This document shows positions 46,326 through 54,193 of a stretch of DNA of 64,000 nucleotides, one piece after another. The translations under genes and the position numbers were made by a program. This DNA is from Bacillota bacterium (lineage in GTDB: Bacteria; Bacillota; Bacilli; Paenibacillales; UBA4045). The DNA is taken from the NCBI GenBank assembly GCA_023441055.1, contig JAEZQY010000018.1, positions 124,001 to 188,000 on the forward strand, written 5' to 3'. Positions within the stretch are counted from its first letter, which is position 1. Each line of letters begins with the position of its first letter. The notes under the pieces are model-generated. The model was not told the origin of the DNA. It was given only the letters and a program-made list of their open reading frames with translations, and did not search any database.

Positions 46326-47693
46326 ATGAGCGAATTGGAGCATTATTTTGCATCGCATAGAGAGGCGCACTTGAATGAATTGAAGGAATGGCTCAGTATT
46401 CCGAGCGTATCGGCCTTGTCTGCGCATAAGCCGGATATAGAAGCTGCCGCGAAGTGGCTGGCTGATTCACTGGAGCGAGCGGGCATGGAGACGGTGGAGA
46501 TTCACGAGACGGGGGGCAACCCGATCGTGTATGCCGAGCATCTGCGCGCGCCCGGCAAGCCGACCTTGCTCATCTATGGACATTACGACGTGCAGCCGGT
46601 GGATCCGCTCCATCTGTGGACAACGCCGCCGTTCGAGCCTGAGGTGCGGGACGGCAAGCTTTATGCGCGGGGGGCGACGGATGACAAGGGGCAGTTGTTC
46701 CTGCATGTGAAGGCAGTCGAGGCGCTGCTGCGGCAGGAGGGCGAGCTGCCTGTCAATGTGAAGTTCTGCATCGAGGGGGAGGAGGAGGTGTCCGGCGTCA
46801 GTCTGCCGAAGTTCCTGGAAGAGCATCGGGAGAAGCTGGCCGCGGATGCGGTGATCATCTCGGATTCCTCGCTGCTGGAGAAGGGCAAGCCGTCGATCTG
46901 TACGGGACTGCGCGGCATCTGCTCGATGGAGATCAGCGTGACGACAGCGCGGACGGATCTGCACTCTGGATTATATGGCGGTGCTGTGCCGAATGCGCTG
47001 CATACGATCGTCGCGCTGCTGGCGACCTTGCATGATGAGCAGGGACGAGTCGGCGTAGACGGCTATTATGAAGGCGTGCCGGAGCTGTCCGAGCTGGAGA
47101 AGGCGGACCTTGCGAGCTACAATCCGGATGAGCAGAAGCTGGCAGCAGAGCTGGGGCTGACGGAGCTGTACGGTGAGGCAGGCTTCTCCTTCACCGAGCG
47201 AACGGGGGCGAGACCGACGCTGGAGATCAACGGCTTGTACGGCGGCTTCCAGGGGGAGGGCACGAAGACGGTTATCCCGAGGGAAGCGCATGCGAAGCTG
47301 ACGAGCAGATTGGTAGGCGCGCAGGATCCTGCGCAAATTATGGAGCGGGTGGAGCAGCATCTACGCAAGCATCTGCAGCCTGGCGCTCGACTGGAGTTCC
47401 GGCCGGGCGACCAGGCGCCGGCGTTCAGCTGCGATCCGTCCGATCCGATGCTGCAGCTGGCAGCGGATGCCTATGAAGAGGTGTATGGCACGCGCGCGGT
47501 GTTCACCAAGGATGGGGGATCGATTCCAGTAGTCGCGACTTTCTCGCGCGTGCTGGAGGTACCGGTCGTCATGATGGGCTTCGGGCTGCCGGACGAGAAT
47601 CTGCATGCGCCGGATGAGCATCTGAATCTCGACAACTTCGATAAGGGACTGCTTACGCTCGTGAGCTATATGAAGAAGGTCGGGCAGAGGTAG
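46326..47693 (+). CDS. M20-family dipeptidase
   Basis: Zinc metallopeptidase of the M20/DapE-PepV-like family, 455 residues. Zinc and catalytic motifs are present: YGHYDVQP, ARGATDDKGQ, EGEEEVSG with the general-base Glu, and a late HAPDEHL. The dimerisation domain lies near 200-330 (TDLHSGLYGG). It probably cleaves dipeptides in the cytosol. The frame extends back to 46275, but ATG 46326 with AAGGAG nine bases upstream is preferred. Convergent with the UspA gene; a shared terminator lies between. Confidence 0.9.
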   Translation: MSELEHYFASHREAHLNELKEWLSIPSVSALSAHKPDIEAAAKWLADSLERAGMETVEIHETGGNPIVYAEHLRAPGKPTLLIYGHYDVQPVDPLHLWTTPPFEPEVRDGKLYARGATDDKGQLFLHVKAVEALLRQEGELPVNVKFCIEGEEEVSGVSLPKFLEEHREKLAADAVIISDSSLLEKGKPSICTGLRGICSMEISVTTARTDLHSGLYGGAVPNALHTIVALLATLHDEQGRVGVDGYYEGVPELSELEKADLASYNPDEQKLAAELGLTELYGEAGFSFTERTGARPTLEINGLYGGFQGEGTKTVIPREAHAKLTSRLVGAQDPAQIMERVEQHLRKHLQPGARLEFRPGDQAPAFSCDPSDPMLQLAADAYEEVYGTRAVFTKDGGSIPVVATFSRVLEVPVVMMGFGLPDENLHAPDEHLNLDNFDKGLLTLVSYMKKVGQR

Positions 47694-47710
47694 TCTTGCT
47701 CGCGCAAATA

Positions 47711-47757
47711 AAAGGGGCAGCATACCTGGCTGAATTCAGCCTGTATGCTGCCTATTC
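47711..47757. terminator. bidirectional terminator between convergent genes
   Basis: GGCAGCATAC (47716-47725) pairs with GTATGCTGCC (47743-47752), enclosing the further palindrome GGCTGAATTCAGCC. A-rich flank on the left and T-rich flank on the right serve each strand. It lies between the peptidase and the uspA gene. Confidence 0.85.
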
Positions 47758-47767
47758 TTATGCTAGC

Positions 47768-48205
47768 TTATCTTACCTTGCTTGGGACGATCATGACCGG
47801 GCAATCTGCGCGGTGCAGCACGCCCTGGCTGACGCCGCCCAGCACGTTCGAGACGAATGCGCTGTAACCCCGTGAGCCCATTACGATGCATCTCACCTGC
47901 TGCTCTGCGGCTTCCTCGCAGATCTCGATCTTCGGCACGCCAATGCGCATCTTGGTCTCGTAAGCAACGTCGATGCCTTCCAGCATCGGATTGGCGGCTG
48001 CCATCGTCTCCTCGAACAGGGTGTCCTGATACTCAGCGATCGTGGCCTTGTTGAAGAATAACTTGGTGTTCGGTGTCTCGAAGGTAGCGACTACATAGAG
48101 CACAATCAATGTGTCATTGTACTTACTTGCCATCTCAATCGCATACCGGAGCGCATCCTGAGCATTGTTAGAGCCGTCGAATGGTACTAAGATCTTGTTG
48201 GTCAT
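47768..48205 (-). CDS. universal stress protein (UspA)
   Basis: A single-domain UspA protein, 145 residues. KILVPFDGSNNAQDALRYA opens the fold and the ATP-binding motif GSRGYSAFVSNVLGGVSQGVL (G-x2-G-x9-GS/T type) is near the C-terminus, so it belongs to the ATP-binding class. ATG 48205 follows AAGGAGG by nine bases; a longer frame to 48268 lacks a site. The role is stress survival; specifics are unknown. Confidence 0.9.
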   Translation of the reverse strand: MTNKILVPFDGSNNAQDALRYAIEMASKYNDTLIVLYVVATFETPNTKLFFNKATIAEYQDTLFEETMAAANPMLEGIDVAYETKMRIGVPKIEICEEAAEQQVRCIVMGSRGYSAFVSNVLGGVSQGVLHRADCPVMIVPSKVR

Positions 48206-48293
48206 GGTAAGCACCTCCTTACTATTATTGTAATCTACGTGTCGGAATAAATCTAGTAAAGTGATCACACCGATCTGCTAGAGTCGGGATTGT

Positions 48294-48914
48294 CTACTCG
48301 GCATGCATTCGACTATAACGGAATAGTATGCTCAGCATCAGAATGATGAAGGTGGCCAAGAGCACGAAGAATATCGGAAAGATGAGCGACTGCGGCAACA
48401 GCGCGACCAGCAGGAACAGGATTCCTGTGGCAATCATCAGCCGTCCGATGAGCCGAGAAAATCTGCGCTCTGCTGTCGGAGATAACATTGGGCGATTGAA
48501 TGAGCTCTGGGTGAGCCGAGGCAATGTGTTGCCGAGTGCGATGAAGATGAAGCCTGAGAGTAAACAGGCGGCGACAGCGGCAGACAACGCATATCCTAAA
48601 TTATGGGCAATTATAAAGAGATGCACGAGCAGCAGGGTGAACGAGATGGCCGATAGCAAGGTGCCGAGTGAAGCTTCGTTGCGCTGTCGCTTCTGTACGT
48701 CTCTCTCCAGCTTCATCGCTAAAGTGATGATGAGACAGATGAAGACCGCAATTGTTGGTAGTAAAAATGCACCTAGTGGCCGGCTCAACCAATTGTCCGC
48801 TTCATTCTGGCTGTTGAAGTGAATAACCATCTGTTGCGGCAGATCCGCATACACCACGATACTGACGAGTACTGCGCATGCAATGATCATTGCGGGTAGT
48901 AACCATTTTCTCAT
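48294..48914 (-). CDS. SdpI-family membrane protein
   Basis: A 206-residue membrane protein with about five or six helices. The N-terminal block LPQQMVIHFNSQNEADNW is the DUF1648/SdpI signature; the SdpI-type helices follow (GRLMIATGILFLLVALLP). In Bacillus SdpI gives immunity against the SDP cannibalism toxin and sequesters the repressor SdpR. Here the gene follows an ArsR/SdpR-like gene with an 8-bp gap, matching sdpRI. No toxin genes sdpABC are in the window. It could be an orphan immunity pair. Confidence 0.82.
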   Translation of the reverse strand: MRKWLLPAMIIACAVLVSIVVYADLPQQMVIHFNSQNEADNWLSRPLGAFLLPTIAVFICLIITLAMKLERDVQKRQRNEASLGTLLSAISFTLLLVHLFIIAHNLGYALSAAVAACLLSGFIFIALGNTLPRLTQSSFNRPMLSPTAERRFSRLIGRLMIATGILFLLVALLPQSLIFPIFFVLLATFIILMLSILFRYSRMHAE

Positions 48915-48921
48915 AATTGCA

Positions 48922-49191
48922 TCATCCCTTCGATTGTTGGATATCCATAATCCACTTAAGCACGTCCTGGAATACGGTTGTATTCAGCGAGTATACGATG
49001 GTCTGGCCTCTGCGCTCATCCCAGACGAGCTCCGCGTTCTTGAGAATATTCAGATGGTTGGATATGCTCGGCTTGGTCATATTGAAGTGCTCGGCGATCT
49101 CACCGGCGGTCATGTCGCGATGCTTCAACATGTCGAGGATTTCACGGCGGGTTGGGTCAGCTAATGCCTTGAATGCCAGATTGATTGACAT
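48922..49191 (-). CDS. ArsR-family repressor (SdpR-like)
   Basis: An 89-residue winged-helix repressor. ALADPTRREILDMLKHRD and MTAGEIAEHFNMTKPSISNH are the typical SdpR/ArsR-family core; LKNAELVWDERRGQTIVYSL is the wing. No Cys-based metal site of ArsR type (CxC) is present, so it is not an arsenic sensor. Its partner is the SdpI-like gene, with which it forms an operon. A palindrome lies upstream in its promoter region. Confidence 0.87.
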   Translation of the reverse strand: MSINLAFKALADPTRREILDMLKHRDMTAGEIAEHFNMTKPSISNHLNILKNAELVWDERRGQTIVYSLNTTVFQDVLKWIMDIQQSKG

Positions 49192-49224
49192 GAATGTCAG
49201 GCCTCCTCTCGATCTGTTCGATAT

Positions 49225-49240
49225 TTAGATAATTATCTAA
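49225..49240. promoter_or_regulatory. palindromic operator upstream of the SdpR-like gene
   Basis: A perfect 16-bp palindrome TTAGATAATTATCTAA lies 34 bp upstream of the start of the repressor gene, where its promoter should be. ArsR-family proteins use such AT-rich palindromes, so this is the likely autoregulation site. Confidence 0.7.
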
Positions 49241-49422
49241 TAATCGAATTGTAAGGTAGTGTAAATGGAATGTCAATAGGTGGATGATATGGCGCTTTAA
49301 TTTGATGGTGGAATAGAGGGTGTGAGGTGTCTTGTCAAGTATCGTAATTTCTAAAATTTCAGCTATAATAGGATAGTGTTATTGGAGAGAACTGAGAAAC
49401 TGGAGAGGCTGGAGGTACACGA

Positions 49423-49989
49423 ATGTCAATTATCCCTAGAATTATGGAGTTCAATAAGAAGTTCGTCGAGGAGAAGCAATATGAGGCGTACTTGACTGAT
49501 AAATTCCCGGATAAGAAGGTTGCTGTATTGACCTGTATGGATACGCGGCTGGTCGAGCTGATTATTAAGGCGCTAGGTTTTAAGAATGGGGATGCCAAAT
49601 TCATCAAGAATGCGGGCGCGATTCTGACTCAACCGTTCGGCAGTGCAATGCGCAGCATCCTGATCGCGGTGTATGAGCTGGGTGCGCGCGAGGTACTGGT
49701 CATCGGCCACCATGAGTGCGGGATGATCGGTCTGGATGCGAAGGGGATGATCAGTAAATTCGCGGACGCAGGTATCGATCCATTAGCGATTCAAACGCTG
49801 GAGAATGCGGGCATCCGCATGGAGAAGTTCCTGCGCGGCTTCGACAGCGCCGAGAATGGCGTGATGCACAGCGTGAAGATGATCCGCAAGCACCCGCTGT
49901 TCCCGCAGGCGGTTCCCGTCCACGGCTTCGTCATGGATCCGCACACGGGCCAGCTGGACATGCTGGTCGAGGATTATCGGGAGGAGTAG
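49423..49989 (+). CDS. beta-class carbonic anhydrase
   Basis: Carbonic anhydrase, 188 residues. Zinc ligands Cys38 (LTCMDTR, with the Asp40/Arg42 dyad), His96 and Cys99 (GHHECGM) are all there. The protein resembles Bacillus YtiB/YvdA. It interconverts CO2 and bicarbonate in the cytoplasm. The ribosome binding site GGAGG lies eight bases before ATG 49423. A TATAAT box is at 49364-49369 but the -35 is poor. Single gene. Confidence 0.92.
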   Translation: MSIIPRIMEFNKKFVEEKQYEAYLTDKFPDKKVAVLTCMDTRLVELIIKALGFKNGDAKFIKNAGAILTQPFGSAMRSILIAVYELGAREVLVIGHHECGMIGLDAKGMISKFADAGIDPLAIQTLENAGIRMEKFLRGFDSAENGVMHSVKMIRKHPLFPQAVPVHGFVMDPHTGQLDMLVEDYREE

Positions 49990-50100
49990 GAGCGCTTACG
50001 CTTTAGAACGCGGTATCGGATGCTGCTGGGCGAAAATGAGAACGCTCGAGCGTCGTGAGAATTCGCATAATTGGAGAAATCATCGCCCATAATGGCAAGA

Positions 50101-50161
50101 AGCGAACTTTGGTTCGCTCAAGTGCACTCATCTAGTGCGTTCGAGCGAACCAAAGTTCGTT
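50101..50161. repeat. nested hairpin with 19-bp arms
   Basis: AGCGAACTTTGGTTCGCTC (50101-50119) pairs with 50143-50161 with one mismatch. Each arm is also self-complementary (GCGAAC-tttg-GTTCGC), and the loop holds another small stem (GCACT/AGTGC). So RNA could switch between one long and two short hairpins. It lies in the 327-bp gap after the carbonic anhydrase (49990-50317), where I see no gene. Confidence 0.7.
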
Positions 50162-50317
50162 CAACCTTGAAAATCGAGCAGTTTCGCAAATTTCAGCGAA
50201 TTTTGAATGCGCAGCAGCGTATTCAAGTTCGCACCGTTGGCACATCGCGCTATACGCTCGTATGCAACTTTCTGGAAGCCTCGCTCGTCTGTTGGTGCAG
50301 AAGGAGGAGGGAATGCT

Positions 50318-51430
50318 ATGCGTTTAACCATACTAAAGATAAGTGTTCTACTGTTAGCGATCATGTTGGTGCTGGCAGCTTGCGGCAGCAATGAAGCGAA
50401 TGATCCGGCTGGAGCAGGTGACACGGCGAATGGCCAGGATCAGTCAAGCGGTGAAGATTCAGATGGGAATACGATAGAAGGGTCCGAGCCTGTTCGCTTG
50501 CTCGAACGCGCGGAAGTTGTTCAGCAGTCGGACGGCAGGTGGCTGTTCACAGCTTATGCGGAGCGCAGCGGACAGCCGTATGTGGATGCCTATTGGATGA
50601 GCATCGACGCAGATACGGAGCTGCTGGATGAGCGCGGAGGAGTATTAACAGCCGCAGATATAGCAGTAGGTGCAACGGTAGAGGCATGGAACATCGGAGT
50701 GGTCGCAGAGTCGTACCCTGCTCAGACTAGAGCTGCCCGAATCATCTTGCTCGATGAGGGCAATGCCTCGGACAGCGACCAAGATGATGTGTACATCGAG
50801 GTCAGCCGTTCGGAGGCTGTACGGCATGCATTGGAATCGGCATCTACCGCAGCGGTAGAAGGCTTCCCGCTCGCGGTGAAGCGGGCTGAATTCTTAACGG
50901 ACGCAGGATATTGGCAAGTCGAATTAGTGGAGGCCACTCGTGTTGACCAGCCGATCATTCTGCACATAGATGCCTACACCGGTGATCATTTGCCTGAACC
51001 AGTGGCGGAGAACCAGGCATTCCGTGTCTATGAGCCTGAGCCTGGCTCGACTCAGCAGCCTGGCTTCACCGTTCGCGGACATGCGCGAGTGTTCGAAGCC
51101 GCCTTCAGCTGGCAGCTGGAGGATGGGCATAACATTCTGTCCGAGGGGCATGAGATGGCAGCGGCTGGCGGACCAGCATGGGGCAGCTTTGAGTTTACGG
51201 TTCCTTATGAGATCGCTTCGCAGCCGAATATGATGCTAATCCTGTTCGTCTCCAGCGCGAAGGACGGCAGTCAAGAGCATCAGCTGATCATACCGCTCAA
51301 GGTGCCGGAGGATCGCATTGTGTACTCGGCGGATCGTGATCCGGGGTTACAAGAGCCGGAGGAACAAGAGTCAACGGATCAGGAAGAGCCCGAGTTTCAT
51401 ATTTTGCCGATAGGCGGCATGTCTGAATAG
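50318..51430 (+). CDS. Gmad2-domain lipoprotein
   Basis: A lipoprotein of 370 residues: lipobox VLAAC (Cys22), an acidic linker, a DUF3221-like OB segment (VLTAADIAVGATVEAWNIG), a PepSY-like middle (SEAVRHALESAS ... YWQVELVEAT), and a C-terminal Gmad2 domain (PGFTVRGHARVFEAAFSWQL ... YEIASQPNMML). Gmad2 is named for spore germination-linked proteins. The tail is a low-complexity Glu-rich segment. ATG 50318 follows AAGGAGGAGG; the frame also opens at 50207 without such a site. Role outside the membrane, unknown. Confidence 0.78.
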   Translation: MRLTILKISVLLLAIMLVLAACGSNEANDPAGAGDTANGQDQSSGEDSDGNTIEGSEPVRLLERAEVVQQSDGRWLFTAYAERSGQPYVDAYWMSIDADTELLDERGGVLTAADIAVGATVEAWNIGVVAESYPAQTRAARIILLDEGNASDSDQDDVYIEVSRSEAVRHALESASTAAVEGFPLAVKRAEFLTDAGYWQVELVEATRVDQPIILHIDAYTGDHLPEPVAENQAFRVYEPEPGSTQQPGFTVRGHARVFEAAFSWQLEDGHNILSEGHEMAAAGGPAWGSFEFTVPYEIASQPNMMLILFVSSAKDGSQEHQLIIPLKVPEDRIVYSADRDPGLQEPEEQESTDQEEPEFHILPIGGMSE

Positions 51431-51481
51431 GGTTCGGTTACTTCATGGCGAGAGTCCAAATTGGTAGGCTGGAGTGTTGAT

Positions 51482-52081
51482 ATGAGCGGCAAGGAAGATC
51501 AGTATGCATCGATTAAGGGAATAGTGAGCGCCTCCTCCATCAGTGATGAGGAGTGGGCTCTCTTCCTTGCGCGTACACAGCCAAGGCACGTAGAACAAGG
51601 CGCTTATCTAGTGAAGGCAGGGGAATTGGTGAATGATGTGTTCTTCTGCAATCAAGGCCTGTTCCGCTTGTACTATACCTTAGCGGATGGCAAGGAATTC
51701 ACGAAGAGCTTCTCACTCAGCAGTGAATTCATCACTTCCTATGGCGCGATGATTAGCGGGGAGAGGTCGTACTTTGCCGTGCAGGCATTGGAGAATTCCG
51801 TTGTTATTCAGATCCCTTATTCGCTCCTGCAGGAGCTAACAGACCGCAGTCATGCCTGGGAGAGACTGATGCGGCGCTGTGTCGAGCAGCTATACAGGAA
51901 GAAGGAGGAGCGAGAGCGAGAGCTGCTGTATCTCAGCGCAACGGAGCGGCTTCTGGCTTTCCGAACGAAGTATCCCGGCTTGGAAGCACGCATACCGCAA
52001 TATCATATCGCCTCGTATCTGGGCATTAGTCCCGTCTCGCTTAGTCGAATTAGCCGCAGCCTCAGTCAGCTGAAACCTTAA
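51482..52081 (+). CDS. Crp/Fnr-family transcriptional regulator
   Basis: A cyclic-nucleotide-binding-fold regulator, 199 residues. The N-terminal jelly roll (YLVKAGELVNDVFFCNQGLF; FTKSFSLSSEFITSYGAMISG) is followed by a helical linker and a short winged helix (HIASYLGISPVSLSRISRSL). The cAMP-binding Arg/Ser pair is not obvious and there is no Fe-S Cys cluster. It resembles the short Bacteroidetes/Firmicutes family regulators that respond to an unknown signal. Co-directional with an SDR gene 64 bp downstream, which may be its target. Confidence 0.82.
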   Translation: MSGKEDQYASIKGIVSASSISDEEWALFLARTQPRHVEQGAYLVKAGELVNDVFFCNQGLFRLYYTLADGKEFTKSFSLSSEFITSYGAMISGERSYFAVQALENSVVIQIPYSLLQELTDRSHAWERLMRRCVEQLYRKKEERERELLYLSATERLLAFRTKYPGLEARIPQYHIASYLGISPVSLSRISRSLSQLKP

Positions 52082-52145
52082 CCTATGTTAATGAACGCCT
52101 CTCCAATCTGGCTTACACTAAGCTGAGAAAGGGGAGGTTTTTATC

Positions 52146-52880
52146 ATGCGAATAACAGGACATACGGTATTGATCACTGGCGGCGCGTCTGGTATTGGAT
52201 TTGCGCTTGCGCAGCAGTTGGTTGGCAGGAATAACAGAGTAATTGTGGTGGGTCGTAACGCGGATAAGTTGGCTTCAGCAAGGCGTGAGCTGCCTGGATT
52301 ACGAACCCTATCCTATGACATCAGCAAGGAGCATGACCGTTTAGCGTTAGTACAGCTGATAGCTGAACAATATGGCGAGGTATCGATATTAATTAATAAT
52401 GCTGGCATTCAATATCAGGCGAGGTTCGATGAGAAACCGCCATCGCTTGCGGACATTCACCAGGAGATGGAGACGAATTTCGTGGCAGCCGTACGACTCA
52501 GTTCGCTGCTTATCCCCTCTATGCTACGGCAATCGGAGGCGGCGATCATCAATATATCGTCCGGTCTGGCAATCGCGCCTAAGGCCGGGGCAGCGATTTA
52601 TTGTGCATCGAAGGCGGCTTTATCCACCTTCACCCGGTCGCTTAGATACCAGCTCGAGTCATCCTCCATTCGGGTGATCGACGTGCTGGCTCCGCTTGTA
52701 GATACGGATATGACTAGAGGCAGAGGCCGTGGCAAAATAAGTCCGCAATCCTTCGCGAGCGAAATGATTAGAGGGGTGGAGCGAAATCGCGATGTTCTTC
52801 ACATAGGGAAGACCAAGCTGCTCTACCTGCTGCATAGGATCGTGCCGAGCGTAGCTTATCGGATTACGAAGAATGGATGA
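52146..52880 (+). CDS. short-chain dehydrogenase/reductase (DltE-like)
   Basis: An SDR enzyme, 244 residues. Cofactor motif TGGASGIG (residues ~11-18), NNAG (~86-89), active Ser in NISSGLA and the YCASK tetrad Tyr-Lys. The sequence resembles DltE-type oxidoreductases. AAGGGGAGG precedes the ATG. The substrate is unknown; the Crp-like regulator upstream may control it. Confidence 0.88.
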   Translation: MRITGHTVLITGGASGIGFALAQQLVGRNNRVIVVGRNADKLASARRELPGLRTLSYDISKEHDRLALVQLIAEQYGEVSILINNAGIQYQARFDEKPPSLADIHQEMETNFVAAVRLSSLLIPSMLRQSEAAIINISSGLAIAPKAGAAIYCASKAALSTFTRSLRYQLESSSIRVIDVLAPLVDTDMTRGRGRGKISPQSFASEMIRGVERNRDVLHIGKTKLLYLLHRIVPSVAYRITKNG

Positions 52881-52917
52881 TGAGGTGAGATTGTATCAGA
52901 CATCGGAAAGATGCTGC

Positions 52918-52946
52918 TTGACATTCATTTTTAAATCCGATAGGAT
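52918..52946 (+). promoter_or_regulatory. promoter of the ribose-type sugar importer operon
   Basis: A perfect TTGACA (52918-52923), a 17-bp spacer and TAGGAT (52941-52946) lie 48 bp before ATG 52994. Confidence 0.75.
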
Positions 52947-52993
52947 TACTTGTATTAATTCAACTTACATAATGGACTAAGGGGAGAAACCAC

Positions 52994-54103
52994 ATGAACA
53001 ACAAGAAGCTTCACACGATTCTAGGACTGCTGCTGGCATTGGTGCTAGTGGTAACAGCTTGCGGCAACAACAATGGCAATTCCAGCGGAGGTTCGGCTAA
53101 GCAGGTAGAAGGCGTTCCTGCAGCGCTCACAGAGAAGGAACCGGTCAACATCAAGGTCATCCGCAAGATTGGCGGCGATGATCATACTGCACAATTCCTC
53201 GCAGGCGCTAAGCAAGAGGGAGAGGCGCTTGGATTTAAGGTCGATACATTCTCAGCGAATAACGATACAGCGAAGTTCCTGGACGCGCTCGAGCAAGCGG
53301 CGAACAGTGATGTGGACGGGGTTGTGATCTCACACGGCGACGATCCAGCTACCGTAGTTGCGGTTCAGAAGCTAAGAGACAAGGGCATTGAGGTCGTAAC
53401 CTTCGACTCGATCGGCGATCTGAGCGCAGTAGAAGGTGTGACACTGACTTCTCAAGACGACGAAGCACTTGCGCAATTCGCGCTTGATCGTCTCGTAGAG
53501 GATACAGGCGGCAATGGGAACATCATCTACCTGTGGGTAGACGGCTTCCCGCCAATGGTTCGTCGTAACGTCGTGTATCAAGATGTACTCGCGAAGAACC
53601 CTGGACTGAAGGAGCTAGAGCGCTTCGGTGTTGCGAATGAGAATACATCGGTGGACACACAGAATGCGGTAGCCTCCTACTTGAACAAGTATCCGAAGGG
53701 TGAGATTGACGCCATCTTCGCAACCTGGGACGCATTCGCTATCGGAGCGGCGAGAGCGCTGATCGAAGCGGGACGTACAGAAATCAAGATCTATGGCATT
53801 GACGTATCGAATGCTGACCTGCAAGTCATGCAAGAGGAGAACAGCCCATGGGTAGCTACAGCCGCAGTAGATGCCAAGATGATCGGCTCGGTAAACGTTA
53901 GATTGCTGGCGAAGAAGCTCGCGGGTGAGGCAACACCGGACACCTATAACTTGGAAGCAGCGCTGATCGATCAAGAAGCCTTGAATAAATCCGCTGAACC
54001 AGTTAATGTAGTAACATTGAGCGAAGTCATTCCTGGATGGGGCACTACGGATGCATTCGAAGAAGATTGGATCAAGGCACTTAAGGAAGCTAATAGTAAA
54101 TAA
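52994..54103 (+). CDS. sugar-binding lipoprotein (periplasmic-binding 4 family)
   Basis: Substrate-binding lipoprotein of 369 residues, lipobox VTAC (Cys23), followed by the LacI/RbsB-type fold: VIRKIGGDDHTAQFLAG, DGVVISHGDDPATVVAVQKL, and IYGIDVSNADLQVM. RbsB/AraF/inositol-binding proteins have this fold. The ligand (ribose, inositol or another monosaccharide) cannot be told from motifs. Together with the ATPase and permease downstream it forms a CUT2 importer. The iol genes at the other end make inositol a possibility, but distance makes this weak. Confidence 0.87.
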   Translation: MNNKKLHTILGLLLALVLVVTACGNNNGNSSGGSAKQVEGVPAALTEKEPVNIKVIRKIGGDDHTAQFLAGAKQEGEALGFKVDTFSANNDTAKFLDALEQAANSDVDGVVISHGDDPATVVAVQKLRDKGIEVVTFDSIGDLSAVEGVTLTSQDDEALAQFALDRLVEDTGGNGNIIYLWVDGFPPMVRRNVVYQDVLAKNPGLKELERFGVANENTSVDTQNAVASYLNKYPKGEIDAIFATWDAFAIGAARALIEAGRTEIKIYGIDVSNADLQVMQEENSPWVATAAVDAKMIGSVNVRLLAKKLAGEATPDTYNLEAALIDQEALNKSAEPVNVVTLSEVIPGWGTTDAFEEDWIKALKEANSK

Positions 54104-54135
54104 GGTTAAATAGGATTTATTAAGCAGTTACTAGG

Positions 54136-54162
54136 CGCCCTTATCCACCTCGGATAGGGGCG
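54136..54162 (+). terminator. intercistronic hairpin
   Basis: CGCCCTTATCC pairs with GGATAGGGGCG (one T-G pair) around a 5-base loop, between the binding-protein gene and the ATPase gene. It has only a weak T-run and probably lowers read-through or stabilises the upstream mRNA. Confidence 0.5.
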
Positions 54163-54193
54163 TTCGAACCTGTGCTGGAAGGAAGATGCACCA

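Noticed and set aside
48922..49191. Arsenic-responsive ArsR
   Set aside because: The metal-binding Cys residues are missing and the neighbour is SdpI-like, not an arsenite pump.
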